In this document: positions 1 through 6,057 of the stretch, piece by piece
How the letters are laid out: every line of letters begins with the position of its first letter
How positions within the stretch are numbered: position 1 is the first letter of the stretch
Assembly (NCBI GenBank): GCA_046765795.1
Contig: JBKPRH010000252.1
Coordinates: 1 to 12,631, forward strand
Reading direction: 5' to 3'
Length of the DNA: 12,631 nucleotides
Origin: Gp6-AA40 sp046765795
GTDB taxonomy: Bacteria > Acidobacteriota > Vicinamibacteria > Vicinamibacterales > UBA2999
The notes under the pieces: model-generated
Seen by the model: only the letters and a program-made list of their open reading frames with translations
What the model was told of the DNA's origin: nothing
Database searches by the model: none
Made by a program: the position numbers and the translations under genes

Positions 1-1
1 C

Positions 2-277
2 GCGTCCGCGGATCGATACAAGCGACGCAATATCGAGCCGCTCTTGCAGCGGCTGCCGCGTCGCCGCTTTGTGCTCGTCGGCGATTCAGGTCAACGCGAT
101 CCGGAGGTCTTCGGCGATTTGGCGCGGCGCTTTCCGCGCCAAGTGCGACGAATCTTCATCCGTGACGTCGGCCGCTCGTCCGCCGCGCGTTACGACGCGG
201 CGTTCGCTGGACTTGATCGACGTTCGTGGCGCGTTTTCACCGACCCGGGCGCGCTGCCGAGGAATCTGACCGAGTGA
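2..277 (+). CDS. App1-like phosphatidate phosphatase, DUF2183 (C-terminal part, 5' end outside window)
   Basis: The frame is open from the window edge to TGA at 275-277 and shows 91 residues. The visible part has the C-terminal signature of the App1/DUF2183 (HAD-like phosphatase) family: a K-R-R-N-I-E-P-L-L segment, then FVLVGDSGQRDPEVF, where GDSGQxDPE supplies late acidic residues of the HAD fold, then a FPxxVRRIFIRDVG strand and a short tail. The catalytic DxDxT motif would lie upstream and cannot be checked. Family members are lipid phosphatases in yeast; bacterial roles are poorly known. The gene converges on the next one with only 12 bases between the stop codons. The TTG at 44 is an internal codon, not a start, because similarity extends upstream of it. 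The family call is from motif recognition only. Confidence 0.68.
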   Translation, partial: ASADRYKRRNIEPLLQRLPRRRFVLVGDSGQRDPEVFGDLARRFPRQVRRIFIRDVGRSSAARYDAAFAGLDRRSWRVFTDPGALPRNLTE

Positions 278-299
278 TCGTCCTGCCGGCTATCGCTCG
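271..299. terminator. Possible bidirectional hairpin between convergent genes
   Basis: CGAGTGAT at 271-278 pairs with ATCGCTCG at 292-299: eight pairs, one of them G-U, around a 13-base loop that contains GCCGGC. The stem covers the stop codons of both convergent genes (TGA 275-277 on plus, TAG 292-290 on minus). There is no T run, so it could only be a weak or Rho-assisted end, or chance in GC-rich DNA. Confidence 0.3.
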
Positions 300-718
300 A
301 GCCAGGGCTGCAACGCGTTCTCGAAGAAATCCAGAAGGTCCTGTTCGCTGACGTGATCCGGGAGTGCGTCTCGTTTGACGGGCCGCTCTTCTTCAATGGT
401 GCGAGAGCCACGGGTGCGACGGATTCGGCCGATCACGGTCGGCGCATCACTGTCGGTGTCCAACGCGAGCTCGATGAAATCATCGCGGCCGCGGTCGAGC
501 GCCAGGCGCAATCCGCGCCCGGGCGTCGAGACGGTGAACGAGTAACCTTCGGCCTGAAGTGCGTTGGCGATCTGGCGCGCGAGCGGTACGGCGACCTGCG
601 AGAGAAAGCGGTCGTACGTGCCTTCAGCATCCGCGGTCTGTTGCCGTCGCTGCTGTGCGCGCTCGCGTGCTGCGGCTATCGCGGCCTGCAGGCGTCTTCT
701 GACGTGAGAAACTTCCAC
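290..718 (-). CDS. Conserved-looking small protein of unknown function (142 aa)
   Basis: I do not recognise a named family. The chosen start is GTG at 718-716 because AAGGAG lies at 733-728 with a nine-base spacer. The frame can be opened to GTG at 766, but that would overlap the upstream gene and has no comparable ribosome site. With the chosen start the gene sits 31 bases after the CoA-transferase stop, so the two are probably co-transcribed. The protein begins with a basic, Arg/Gln-rich predicted helix (about residues 1-50). A mixed alpha/beta part follows (AEGYSFTVSTPG, DDFIELALDTD, TVIGRIRRTRGSRTIEEERPV), and it ends in an acidic helix with a W near the C-terminus. There is no signal peptide, membrane segment or metal motif. 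Its strand-turn-strand pattern and good ribosome site argue for a real gene; the function is unknown. Confidence 0.72.
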   Translation of the reverse strand: MEVSHVRRRLQAAIAAARERAQQRRQQTADAEGTYDRFLSQVAVPLARQIANALQAEGYSFTVSTPGRGLRLALDRGRDDFIELALDTDSDAPTVIGRIRRTRGSRTIEEERPVKRDALPDHVSEQDLLDFFENALQPWLER

Positions 719-727
719 TGACGCGTT

Positions 728-733
728 CTCCTT
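728..733 (-). promoter_or_regulatory. Shine-Dalgarno AAGGAG deciding the start of the 142-aa gene
   Basis: Reading the minus strand, AAGGAG (733 to 728) is followed by nine bases and then GTG at 718. This fixes the start 16 codons downstream of the longest open frame and removes a 17-bp overlap with the CoA-transferase gene. Confidence 0.7.
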
Positions 734-749
734 CAACGTATAGAGCCCG

Positions 750-1940
750 TTAGATTGCGCTCGCACGACGCAAGTCGTCTATCTCCCCGATCGTCATGCC
801 AATCTCGGCGAGGACTTGCGCCGTGTGCTGCCCCAGTGTGGGCGGTGCAGTTCGAACACTGCCTGGCGTCTCCGACAACTTGATCGGGACGCCCAGCACC
901 TTGAGCGTCCCAGCGGCGGCGTGCTCGACCGCCTCGATCATCTGGCGCGCCATGAGCTGCGGATCCGAGAGCGCATCGGGCACATCACGCACCGAGCCAC
1001 ACGGAACACCGGCGCGCGTGAATTGCTCGTTCCAGTACGCGCGCGACTGTTGCCGCATGATCGGCGCAAGCCGCTCACGCAGCTCTCGGTGATGAACCAC
1101 ACGCGAGGGGTTCGTCGCGAAGCGCTCATCAGTGAGGAGCGTCTGCTGCCCGGTCGCTTCGCAGAACCGTCGGAACTGATCGTCGTTGCCGACGGCGAGG
1201 AACAGCTCGCCATCGGCGGCGGTGAACGTGTCATACGGCGCGATCGTCGCGTGACGATTGCCGACGCGCTGCGACCTCGTCGAGGTGGTCAGATGCATTG
1301 ACGCGTGATAGGTGAGCAGCGAGACGACACCGTCCAGCATGCCGACATCGACCTGCTGACCGCGTCCGGTCCGATCTCTCGAGTACAGCGCGAGCACGAT
1401 GCCCTGCGCCGCGAGCAGGCCGGCGACGAGATCAGCGATGGCGACGCCGACGCGGTACGCCGGGCCGTCGGCCGCACCCGTGACGCTCATCAGTCCGCCT
1501 TCTGCCTGCATCACGGCGTCGTAGCCTGCCTGGTTCCTGCGCGGTCCCGTCTGGCCGAACCCCGAAATCGAGCAGTAGACAAGACGCCGGTGGATCGCCG
1601 CGACCGCGGCGTAGCCAAGTCCAAGGCGATCGAGTGTGCCGGGCCGGAAGTTTTCGACCAGCACATCGGCGCGCTCCAGGAGCCGATCGAGTGCCTGGCG
1701 TCCGCCCGGTTGCTTGAAATCAAGGGTGACGCTTTCTTTGTTGCGGTTGATGCTGAGGAAGTAAGCGCTCTCGCCGGCGACAAACGGCGGTCCCCAGGCC
1801 CGCGTCTCGTCACCGCGACCGGGCTGCTCGATCTTGATGACACGCGCGCCCATGTCGGCCAGCAGCATCGTGCAATACGGGCCGGACAGCACGCGGGTCA
1901 GGTCCAGCACCGTCAGGCCAGCCAGTGGTCCGCCAGTCAT
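750..1940 (-). CDS. CaiB/BaiF family class III CoA-transferase
   Basis: This 396-residue protein has the usual length for the family. Members move CoA from one carboxylic acid to another through an aspartyl-CoA anhydride in the cytoplasm. Visible marks are the N-terminal PLAGLTVLDLTRVLSGPYC nucleotide-fold segment (residues 5-23), DMGARVIKIEQPGRGDETR (29-47), the NRNKESVTLD stretch (65-74), and GYDAVMQAEGG (139-149), where D141 is the expected catalytic aspartate. The C-terminal half has AGVPCGSVRDV (310-320) and the family tail with P-x-LGQHT. The substrate pair cannot be read from sequence: formyl, oxalate, succinyl, mesaconyl, carnitine and alpha-methylacyl enzymes all look alike, and the neighbours give no pathway. 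The start is ATG at 1940-1938, matching the usual N-terminus; only GGGCGG precedes it, a weak ribosome site. It is divergent from alkA and probably heads a two-gene unit with the 142-aa protein. Confidence 0.93.
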   Translation of the reverse strand: MTGGPLAGLTVLDLTRVLSGPYCTMLLADMGARVIKIEQPGRGDETRAWGPPFVAGESAYFLSINRNKESVTLDFKQPGGRQALDRLLERADVLVENFRPGTLDRLGLGYAAVAAIHRRLVYCSISGFGQTGPRRNQAGYDAVMQAEGGLMSVTGAADGPAYRVGVAIADLVAGLLAAQGIVLALYSRDRTGRGQQVDVGMLDGVVSLLTYHASMHLTTSTRSQRVGNRHATIAPYDTFTAADGELFLAVGNDDQFRRFCEATGQQTLLTDERFATNPSRVVHHRELRERLAPIMRQQSRAYWNEQFTRAGVPCGSVRDVPDALSDPQLMARQMIEAVEHAAAGTLKVLGVPIKLSETPGSVRTAPPTLGQHTAQVLAEIGMTIGEIDDLRRASAI

Positions 1941-2009
1941 CCGCCCATTTTAGTGGTCCGCGTCGAGAGAAGGCGTACTACACAGATTCCCTGATGACCA
2001 ACTCCAAAC

Positions 2010-2055
2010 GCCCGTCCGTCGTCACAATTAAGTAGACGGGCCTGAAGGCGCCGTC
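2010..2055 (+). promoter_or_regulatory. Leader with two mutually exclusive stem-loops upstream of alkA
   Basis: GACGGGCC (2035-2042) can pair with GGC-G-CCGTC (2047-2055, one bulged G) around a TGAA tetraloop, giving eight pairs. The same GACGGGC can instead pair with GCCCGTC at 2010-2016 (seven pairs, 18-base loop). The alternatives exclude each other, and a pyrimidine-rich tract follows, as in attenuator-like leaders. There is no clean U run, so function is a guess. Confidence 0.35.
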
Positions 2056-2060
2056 CTAAC

Positions 2061-2095
2061 CTTTCACCTTTGCCTTTTGCCCTTTGACCTTTTGA
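2061..2095. repeat. Five phased 7-nt pyrimidine-rich units abutting the alkA start codon
   Basis: The units are CTTTCAC, CTTTGCC, TTTTGCC, CTTTGAC and CTTTTGA, 5 x 7 bases with no gap, ending at the base before the ATG at 2096. On the plus strand the tract has no Shine-Dalgarno sequence. On the minus strand it reads as repeated AAAGG-type purine units. It may be a slippage-prone simple repeat, a leader element, or part of an interspersed repeat of this genome. Confidence 0.75.
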
Positions 2096-2716
2096 ATGAC
2101 GGCGCTTGATTACGCGAAGGCGCGGCGGGTATTGGCGCGCCGCGACCCGGTGATCCGGGATTTGATGCGCCGTTACGGCGAGTGTGGGCTTGCAAAGGCC
2201 CAGCGCACCGACCCGTTTCGGGCGTTGCTCCACGCGATCATCGCGCAGCAACTCTCGACGAAGGCGGCGGCGACGATCGAGGCCCGGTTCGCGGCGTTAT
2301 TCGATGGCCGCCCCACGCCCGCAGCGATCGCGGCGATGCCAGACCAGCGACTTCGCGCGGTCGGGATCAGTCCTCAGAAGCTCGGATACATCCGAGACTT
2401 GTGCGCGCGTACTCTGGACAAATCGCTGGCGCTCGACGCGCTCGATACGTTGGCCGATGAAGACGTCATCGTTGCGTTAACCAGCGTGAAGGGCATCGGC
2501 CGCTGGACGGCTGAGATGTTCTTGATGTTCCGCTTGCATCGGCCGGATGTGCTGCCGGTCGGGGACCTTGGCATTATGAAGGCCGTCCAACGAGCATATA
2601 AGCTTCGTCTCGCGCCAACGCCTGTTCGCCTGACTCGACTGGGCGAGAACTGGCGACCGTATCGTTCCGTCGCCTGCTGGTATCTGTGGGCGAGTCTCGA
2701 CAACAAAGCTACGTAG
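2096..2716 (+). CDS. alkA: DNA-3-methyladenine glycosylase II (AlkA-like, HhH-GPD)
   Basis: A 206-residue HhH-GPD base-excision glycosylase that removes alkylated purines (3-methyladenine and related lesions) from DNA. Visible marks: DPFRALLHAIIAQQLSTKAA (residues 39-58), typical of the AlkA branch; the helix-hairpin-helix LTSVKGIGRWTAEMFLMF (128-145); and the Gly/Pro-rich loop followed by VGDLGI (155-160), where D157 matches the catalytic aspartate (D238 in E. coli AlkA). It lacks the extra N-terminal domain of the 282-aa E. coli enzyme and resembles the short AlkA forms of many bacteria and yeast MAG1. There is no 4-Cys iron-sulfur cluster motif, arguing against endonuclease III or MutY. 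The ATG at 2096 gives the expected N-terminus but has no ribosome site, only the phased pyrimidine tract. The M16 peptidase gene starts 13 bases after its stop, so the two may share a transcript without a clear functional link. Confidence 0.9.
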   Translation: MTALDYAKARRVLARRDPVIRDLMRRYGECGLAKAQRTDPFRALLHAIIAQQLSTKAAATIEARFAALFDGRPTPAAIAAMPDQRLRAVGISPQKLGYIRDLCARTLDKSLALDALDTLADEDVIVALTSVKGIGRWTAEMFLMFRLHRPDVLPVGDLGIMKAVQRAYKLRLAPTPVRLTRLGENWRPYRSVACWYLWASLDNKAT

Positions 2717-2729
2717 AAGAGTCACTGTC

Positions 2730-5552
2730 ATGTATACACGAGCGTTTATCTCCCTCCTCGCTGCGCTCCTGCTGGCGATTGCCACGCTGACGACATCATT
2801 CGCACAGAATCGCGGCCCGGTGGCGTCGGCCGACGTTCCGCGTTTGCAGTTCGAGAAGTACACCCTGCCGAATGGGCTCGAGGTGATTCTCAGTCAGAAG
2901 CGCGGGCTGCCGATGGTGGCCGTGAATCTCTGGTATCACGTCGGCCCATCCAACGAGGACAAAGGGCGCACCGGGTTCGCGCACCTCTTCGAGCACATGA
3001 TGTTCCAGAGCTCGAAGCACGTGCCGCCCGATTCGCACATCCGCCTGCTCGAAGCCGCAGGTGCGAGCGACTTGAACGGCACGACCGATTACGACCGCAC
3101 GAACTATTTCGAGACGGTGCCATCGAATCAGGTGGAGCTTGCGCTGTGGCTCGAGTCTGATCGCATGGGCTACCTGCTCGACAAAGTCGACCAGGCGGCG
3201 CTGTCGAATCAGCAGGACGTCGTTCGCAACGAACGGCGGCAAAGCATCGAGAACGAGCCGTACGGGCTGGCTGAAGAAACGCTCGTTCAGACTTTGTTTC
3301 CTGCCGGGCATCCCTATTACGGCAACGTCATCGGATCGCACGAAGACATTCAGGCCGCGAAGCTCGAGGACGTGAAGAAATTCTTCCGGCAATACTACGC
3401 GCCCAACAACGCCAGCCTGGCCATCGTTGGCGACTTCGAGCCGGCGCAGATGAAGGCGCTGGTGCAGAAGTACTTCGGCACGCTGAAGCGAGGTCCCGCT
3501 GTTCCGCCGATCAATGCGCAGACGCCGCCGATCACGTCTGAGCGCCGCAAGGTCGTGACCGCTCGCGTGGAGTTGCCTCGCGTGTACATGGCATGGCTGA
3601 CATCGGCCATCCTCAAGCCTGGCGACGCCGACGCCGACATCGCTGCAACGATCCTTGGTGGCGGACGCTCGAGCCGTTTGTACAAGAAGGTGGTCTACGA
3701 AAAGCAGATCGCCCAGGACGTCACGGCGCAGCAGTACTCGTTGATGCTCGGCTCCATCTTCCAGATTCAGGCCACGGCACGACCTGGACACACCGTGGAG
3801 GAACTGGAGAAGGCGCTCGAAGAGGAATTGGCGACGTTCCGCACGAAGCCGGCCGAGCGGAACGAGATCGAGCGCGCGCGCAACATGATCGAGACCAACA
3901 TGATCGGCGGTCTCGAGCGGCTAGGCGGCTTCGGTGGCATCGCCGATCGCCTCAACAGCTATAACCACTATCTCGGGAATCCCGATTATCTGCAGCAGGA
4001 CGTCCAACGCTATCGCGGGGTGACGGCCTCCACGCTGCAGACGTTTGCGCGCGATCAACTCGCGCCGACGGCGCGTGTCGTCATGCACGTCGTGCCCGGA
4101 CAGCCGGCCGCACAGCCGCAGGTGGCCACGCCTCCCGCGTCCAAGGCCGCAGAGGGCGAAGGCAGTGAATCGATCAACGCCGACGAGCCATGGCGCAATG
4201 AGATGCCGAAGCCGGCGACTGCGCGTCCGCTGCAGTTGGCCACGCCGATGACGGAGACGCTGCCCAATGGACTGACGTTGATCCTGAACGAGCGGCGTGG
4301 ACTGCCGATCGTCGCCGCCAACCTCGTGCTTCGCACTGGCAGCGATGCGAACCCGCTCGACAAACCCGGACTCGCCAACTTCACCGCAGCCATGCTGGAC
4401 GAAGGGACCGCGACGCGGAATGCGCTGCAGATCGCAGACGAGGTCGCTCAGCTTGGCGCATCGCTCGGCATCAGCAGCTCTATGGACGCGACGACACTCG
4501 CCATCCGGTCGCTGTCGAAGAACTTTGCGTCGACCGTCGATGTGCTCGCGGATGTCACTCTGCATCCGTCGTTCCCGGCGCAGGAGATCGAGCGGCAGCG
4601 TGCCAGCCGTCTGGCCGCGCTGGTGCAGCAGCGAGACAACCCGAATCAGGTGGCCGCGCAGGTCACAGCGTCGGCGCTCTACGGGCCGAAGCACCCGTAC
4701 GGTTATGCGGAGATCGGCACAGAGGCGGCGCTCAAGAGCGTGTCGCGCGCCGATATGGAAGCATTCTGGAAGCAGAATTTCGTGCCGAATAACGCGGCAC
4801 TTGTTGTGGCCGGTGACATCTCGATGGCCGAGCTGAAGGCACTGGCGGAGAAAGCGTTCGGTGGATGGCAGAAGGGCTCACCGGCGCAGCCCGCTCTCGG
4901 CACGCCGGCGACGACGCCCGCTCGCGTGGTGATCGTGGACAAGCCAGGCAGCCCGCAGACGCAGTTGCGCGTCGCCAGCATTGGCGCGCCGCGGTCGTCG
5001 CCTGACTTCAGGCCGATGCAGGTGATGAATCTCGCGCTCGGCGGGCTCTTCTCGAGCCGGATCAACATGAACCTTCGCGAGGAGCATGGCTACACCTACG
5101 GCGCCAATTCGAATTTCTCATTCAGACGAGCGGCCGGGCCGTTTCAGATCGCCTCTGGCGTCCGCACCGATGTGACCGCAGCCGCAGTGAATGAGATCTT
5201 CAAAGAGGTCCGCGGCATGATCGACAAGCCGGTGTCGGCCGAGGAACTCCAGAAGGCGAAGGACTCACTCGCCAACTCGCTGCCAGGGGCGTTCGAGAGC
5301 AGTGCGAATGCGGTGAACAATTTCTCGAACGTGTTCATCTACAACCTCGGCCTCGACTACTACACGCGCTACGCCGAGCAGGTGAACGCGGTCACACCGG
5401 ATCAGGCGCTCGCCGTCTCGAAGAAATATCTGGTGCCCGCCAACATGGTGGTGATTGCAGTTGGCGATCGCGCCAAGATCGAACCTGAGTTGAGGAAGTT
5501 GAATCTCGGCGCCGTAGAAATTCGTGACGCCGAGGGTAAGCCGAGCTCATAG
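2730..5552 (+). CDS. Secreted double-domain M16 family zinc metallopeptidase (insulinase/pitrilysin type)
   Basis: This 940-residue protein contains two fused M16 units. A signal peptide is clear: basic start, hydrophobic core (about 6-20), then TTSFA-Q with likely cleavage after A25, so it acts in the periplasm or outside. The N-terminal unit (about 40-455) has the inverted zinc site HLFEH (H85, E88, H89) and a downstream NER glutamate (E168) as third ligand, followed by ENEPYG. A Pro/Ala-rich linker (about 456-500) leads to the second unit (about 505-935), which starts with the same LPNGL-type strand. Its position matching the zinc site reads NFTAAMLDEG (550-559), so this half is catalytically dead. 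It keeps R783 and Y790 in LREEHGYTYG, the Arg/Tyr pair that holds substrate in M16 enzymes. The halves should form one peptide-digesting chamber. The start has a weak GAAGAG site eight bases upstream. The substrate is unknown, probably peptides. Confidence 0.94.
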   Translation: MYTRAFISLLAALLLAIATLTTSFAQNRGPVASADVPRLQFEKYTLPNGLEVILSQKRGLPMVAVNLWYHVGPSNEDKGRTGFAHLFEHMMFQSSKHVPPDSHIRLLEAAGASDLNGTTDYDRTNYFETVPSNQVELALWLESDRMGYLLDKVDQAALSNQQDVVRNERRQSIENEPYGLAEETLVQTLFPAGHPYYGNVIGSHEDIQAAKLEDVKKFFRQYYAPNNASLAIVGDFEPAQMKALVQKYFGTLKRGPAVPPINAQTPPITSERRKVVTARVELPRVYMAWLTSAILKPGDADADIAATILGGGRSSRLYKKVVYEKQIAQDVTAQQYSLMLGSIFQIQATARPGHTVEELEKALEEELATFRTKPAERNEIERARNMIETNMIGGLERLGGFGGIADRLNSYNHYLGNPDYLQQDVQRYRGVTASTLQTFARDQLAPTARVVMHVVPGQPAAQPQVATPPASKAAEGEGSESINADEPWRNEMPKPATARPLQLATPMTETLPNGLTLILNERRGLPIVAANLVLRTGSDANPLDKPGLANFTAAMLDEGTATRNALQIADEVAQLGASLGISSSMDATTLAIRSLSKNFASTVDVLADVTLHPSFPAQEIERQRASRLAALVQQRDNPNQVAAQVTASALYGPKHPYGYAEIGTEAALKSVSRADMEAFWKQNFVPNNAALVVAGDISMAELKALAEKAFGGWQKGSPAQPALGTPATTPARVVIVDKPGSPQTQLRVASIGAPRSSPDFRPMQVMNLALGGLFSSRINMNLREEHGYTYGANSNFSFRRAAGPFQIASGVRTDVTAAAVNEIFKEVRGMIDKPVSAEELQKAKDSLANSLPGAFESSANAVNNFSNVFIYNLGLDYYTRYAEQVNAVTPDQALAVSKKYLVPANMVVIAVGDRAKIEPELRKLNLGAVEIRDAEGKPSS

Positions 5553-5555
5553 ACA

Positions 5556-5608
5556 GATGTAGTGTCCGCTTCAGGCGGACCAGTCGGGCTAAAGCCGGAC
5601 ACTACATC
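5556..5608. repeat. 53-bp double-hairpin palindrome (REP/MITE-like, possible bidirectional terminator)
   Basis: GATGTAGTGTCCG (5556-5568) and CGGACACTACATC (5596-5608) are perfect 13-base inverted arms. Inside and overlapping them are two smaller hairpins: GTCCGC-TTCAG-GCGGAC (5564-5580), and GTCGGGC-TAAA-GCCGGAC (5583-5600) with one mismatch. The strand can therefore fold as one long stem or as two adjacent hairpins. It starts three bases after the peptidase stop codon, and its last two bases are part of the stop codon of the opposing gene. The architecture is that of REP-type interspersed palindromes; only one copy is present here. It may also end transcription in both directions, though no T run is present. 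Confidence 0.8.
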
Positions 5609-5978
5609 AGCGGTCGGAATCGCGTGGCGGTCCCGACCGCATGTCGTTATCAGCCCGCCGGAGCTGCGCAAGCGCAGAGCGCTGTTCCGGCGTCAGCCGT
5701 CTGTAGATCGCTAATTTCATCAGCGTACGGCGGACGTTATGTTGCGCGCGCAGCGCCTCGACCTGTTCGCTGAGACGCTTGACCGCGACATCCTCGGCGT
5801 TGGCCCGCAACAGGATCCGGCGCAGCAGCCGATCCATCTCCGCGATCTTGCGCCGCAGCGCGATGCGCTCAGGCCGATCTCTCTCGAACACGGTATCCAG
5901 ACGTTCCACCTGACTCTTCGTCAAATTCAACGTCCGTTGCACGTCCGGCTTCCGCCACCATCGAATTCCACCCGACAC
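5607..5978 (-). CDS. Spy/CpxP-like LTxxQ-motif protein lacking a signal peptide
   Basis: The 123-residue protein is highly charged and helical. It carries two LTxxQ-type motifs, LTKSQ (about residue 19) and LTPEQ (about 94), joined by long Arg/Glu-rich helices. This is the layout of the Spy/CpxP/heavy-metal-sensor (CnrX-like) periplasmic chaperone group, whose members bind unfolded proteins or metals. The usual N-terminal signal peptide is missing. The chosen start is GTG at 5978-5976, with AAGG about nine bases upstream, and an in-frame TGA lies only three codons before it. None of the three minus-strand frames between this gene and the next upstream stop (6058) gives a hydrophobic segment, so a simple frameshift does not restore a signal peptide. 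It may be cytoplasmic or a decayed, N-terminally truncated gene. Its stop codon overlaps the 53-bp palindrome. It lies 79 bases downstream of the 157-aa exported protein gene. Confidence 0.55.
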   Translation of the reverse strand: MSGGIRWWRKPDVQRTLNLTKSQVERLDTVFERDRPERIALRRKIAEMDRLLRRILLRANAEDVAVKRLSEQVEALRAQHNVRRTLMKLAIYRRLTPEQRSALAQLRRADNDMRSGPPRDSDR

Positions 5979-6057
5979 CGGACGTCACCTTACCGTGCAG
6001 GCGGCGCAGGACGTATCCGCGCGAGCCGGTATTTCTGCCTCGGGGAAACCCTGTAGT

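Larger units (their letters stand above)
1941..2095. other. Divergent intergenic spacer between CoA-transferase and alkA
   Basis: This 155-bp spacer must hold the promoters of both flanking genes. It contains a strong hairpin (2035-2055), an upstream segment able to pair with the same strand (2010-2016), and a phased 7-nt repeat (2061-2095). I see no convincing paired -35/-10 boxes for either direction. On the minus strand a stop-to-stop frame of 25 codons (2055-1981) has a protein-like composition (segments RPVYLIVTTDG and LELVIRE) but no start codon. Confidence 0.6.

Noticed and set aside
719..766. N-terminal extension of the 142-aa gene to GTG at 766
   Set aside because: It would overlap the upstream gene and ignore the strong AAGGAG placed for GTG at 718.
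1305..1994. Plus-strand frame of 229 codons opposite the CoA-transferase
   Set aside because: The minus-strand gene has full-length family similarity, including the catalytic aspartate; the opposite frame has none.
2796..3791. Long minus-strand frame opposite the M16 peptidase (331 codons)
   Set aside because: It lies wholly over a confident coding region. Its translation is rich in R/H/L/V with no motif, as expected for the antisense of a high-GC gene.
3921..4694. Minus-strand frame of 257 codons opposite the M16 peptidase
   Set aside because: Antisense shadow with low-complexity Arg-rich sequence and no ribosome site or family mark.
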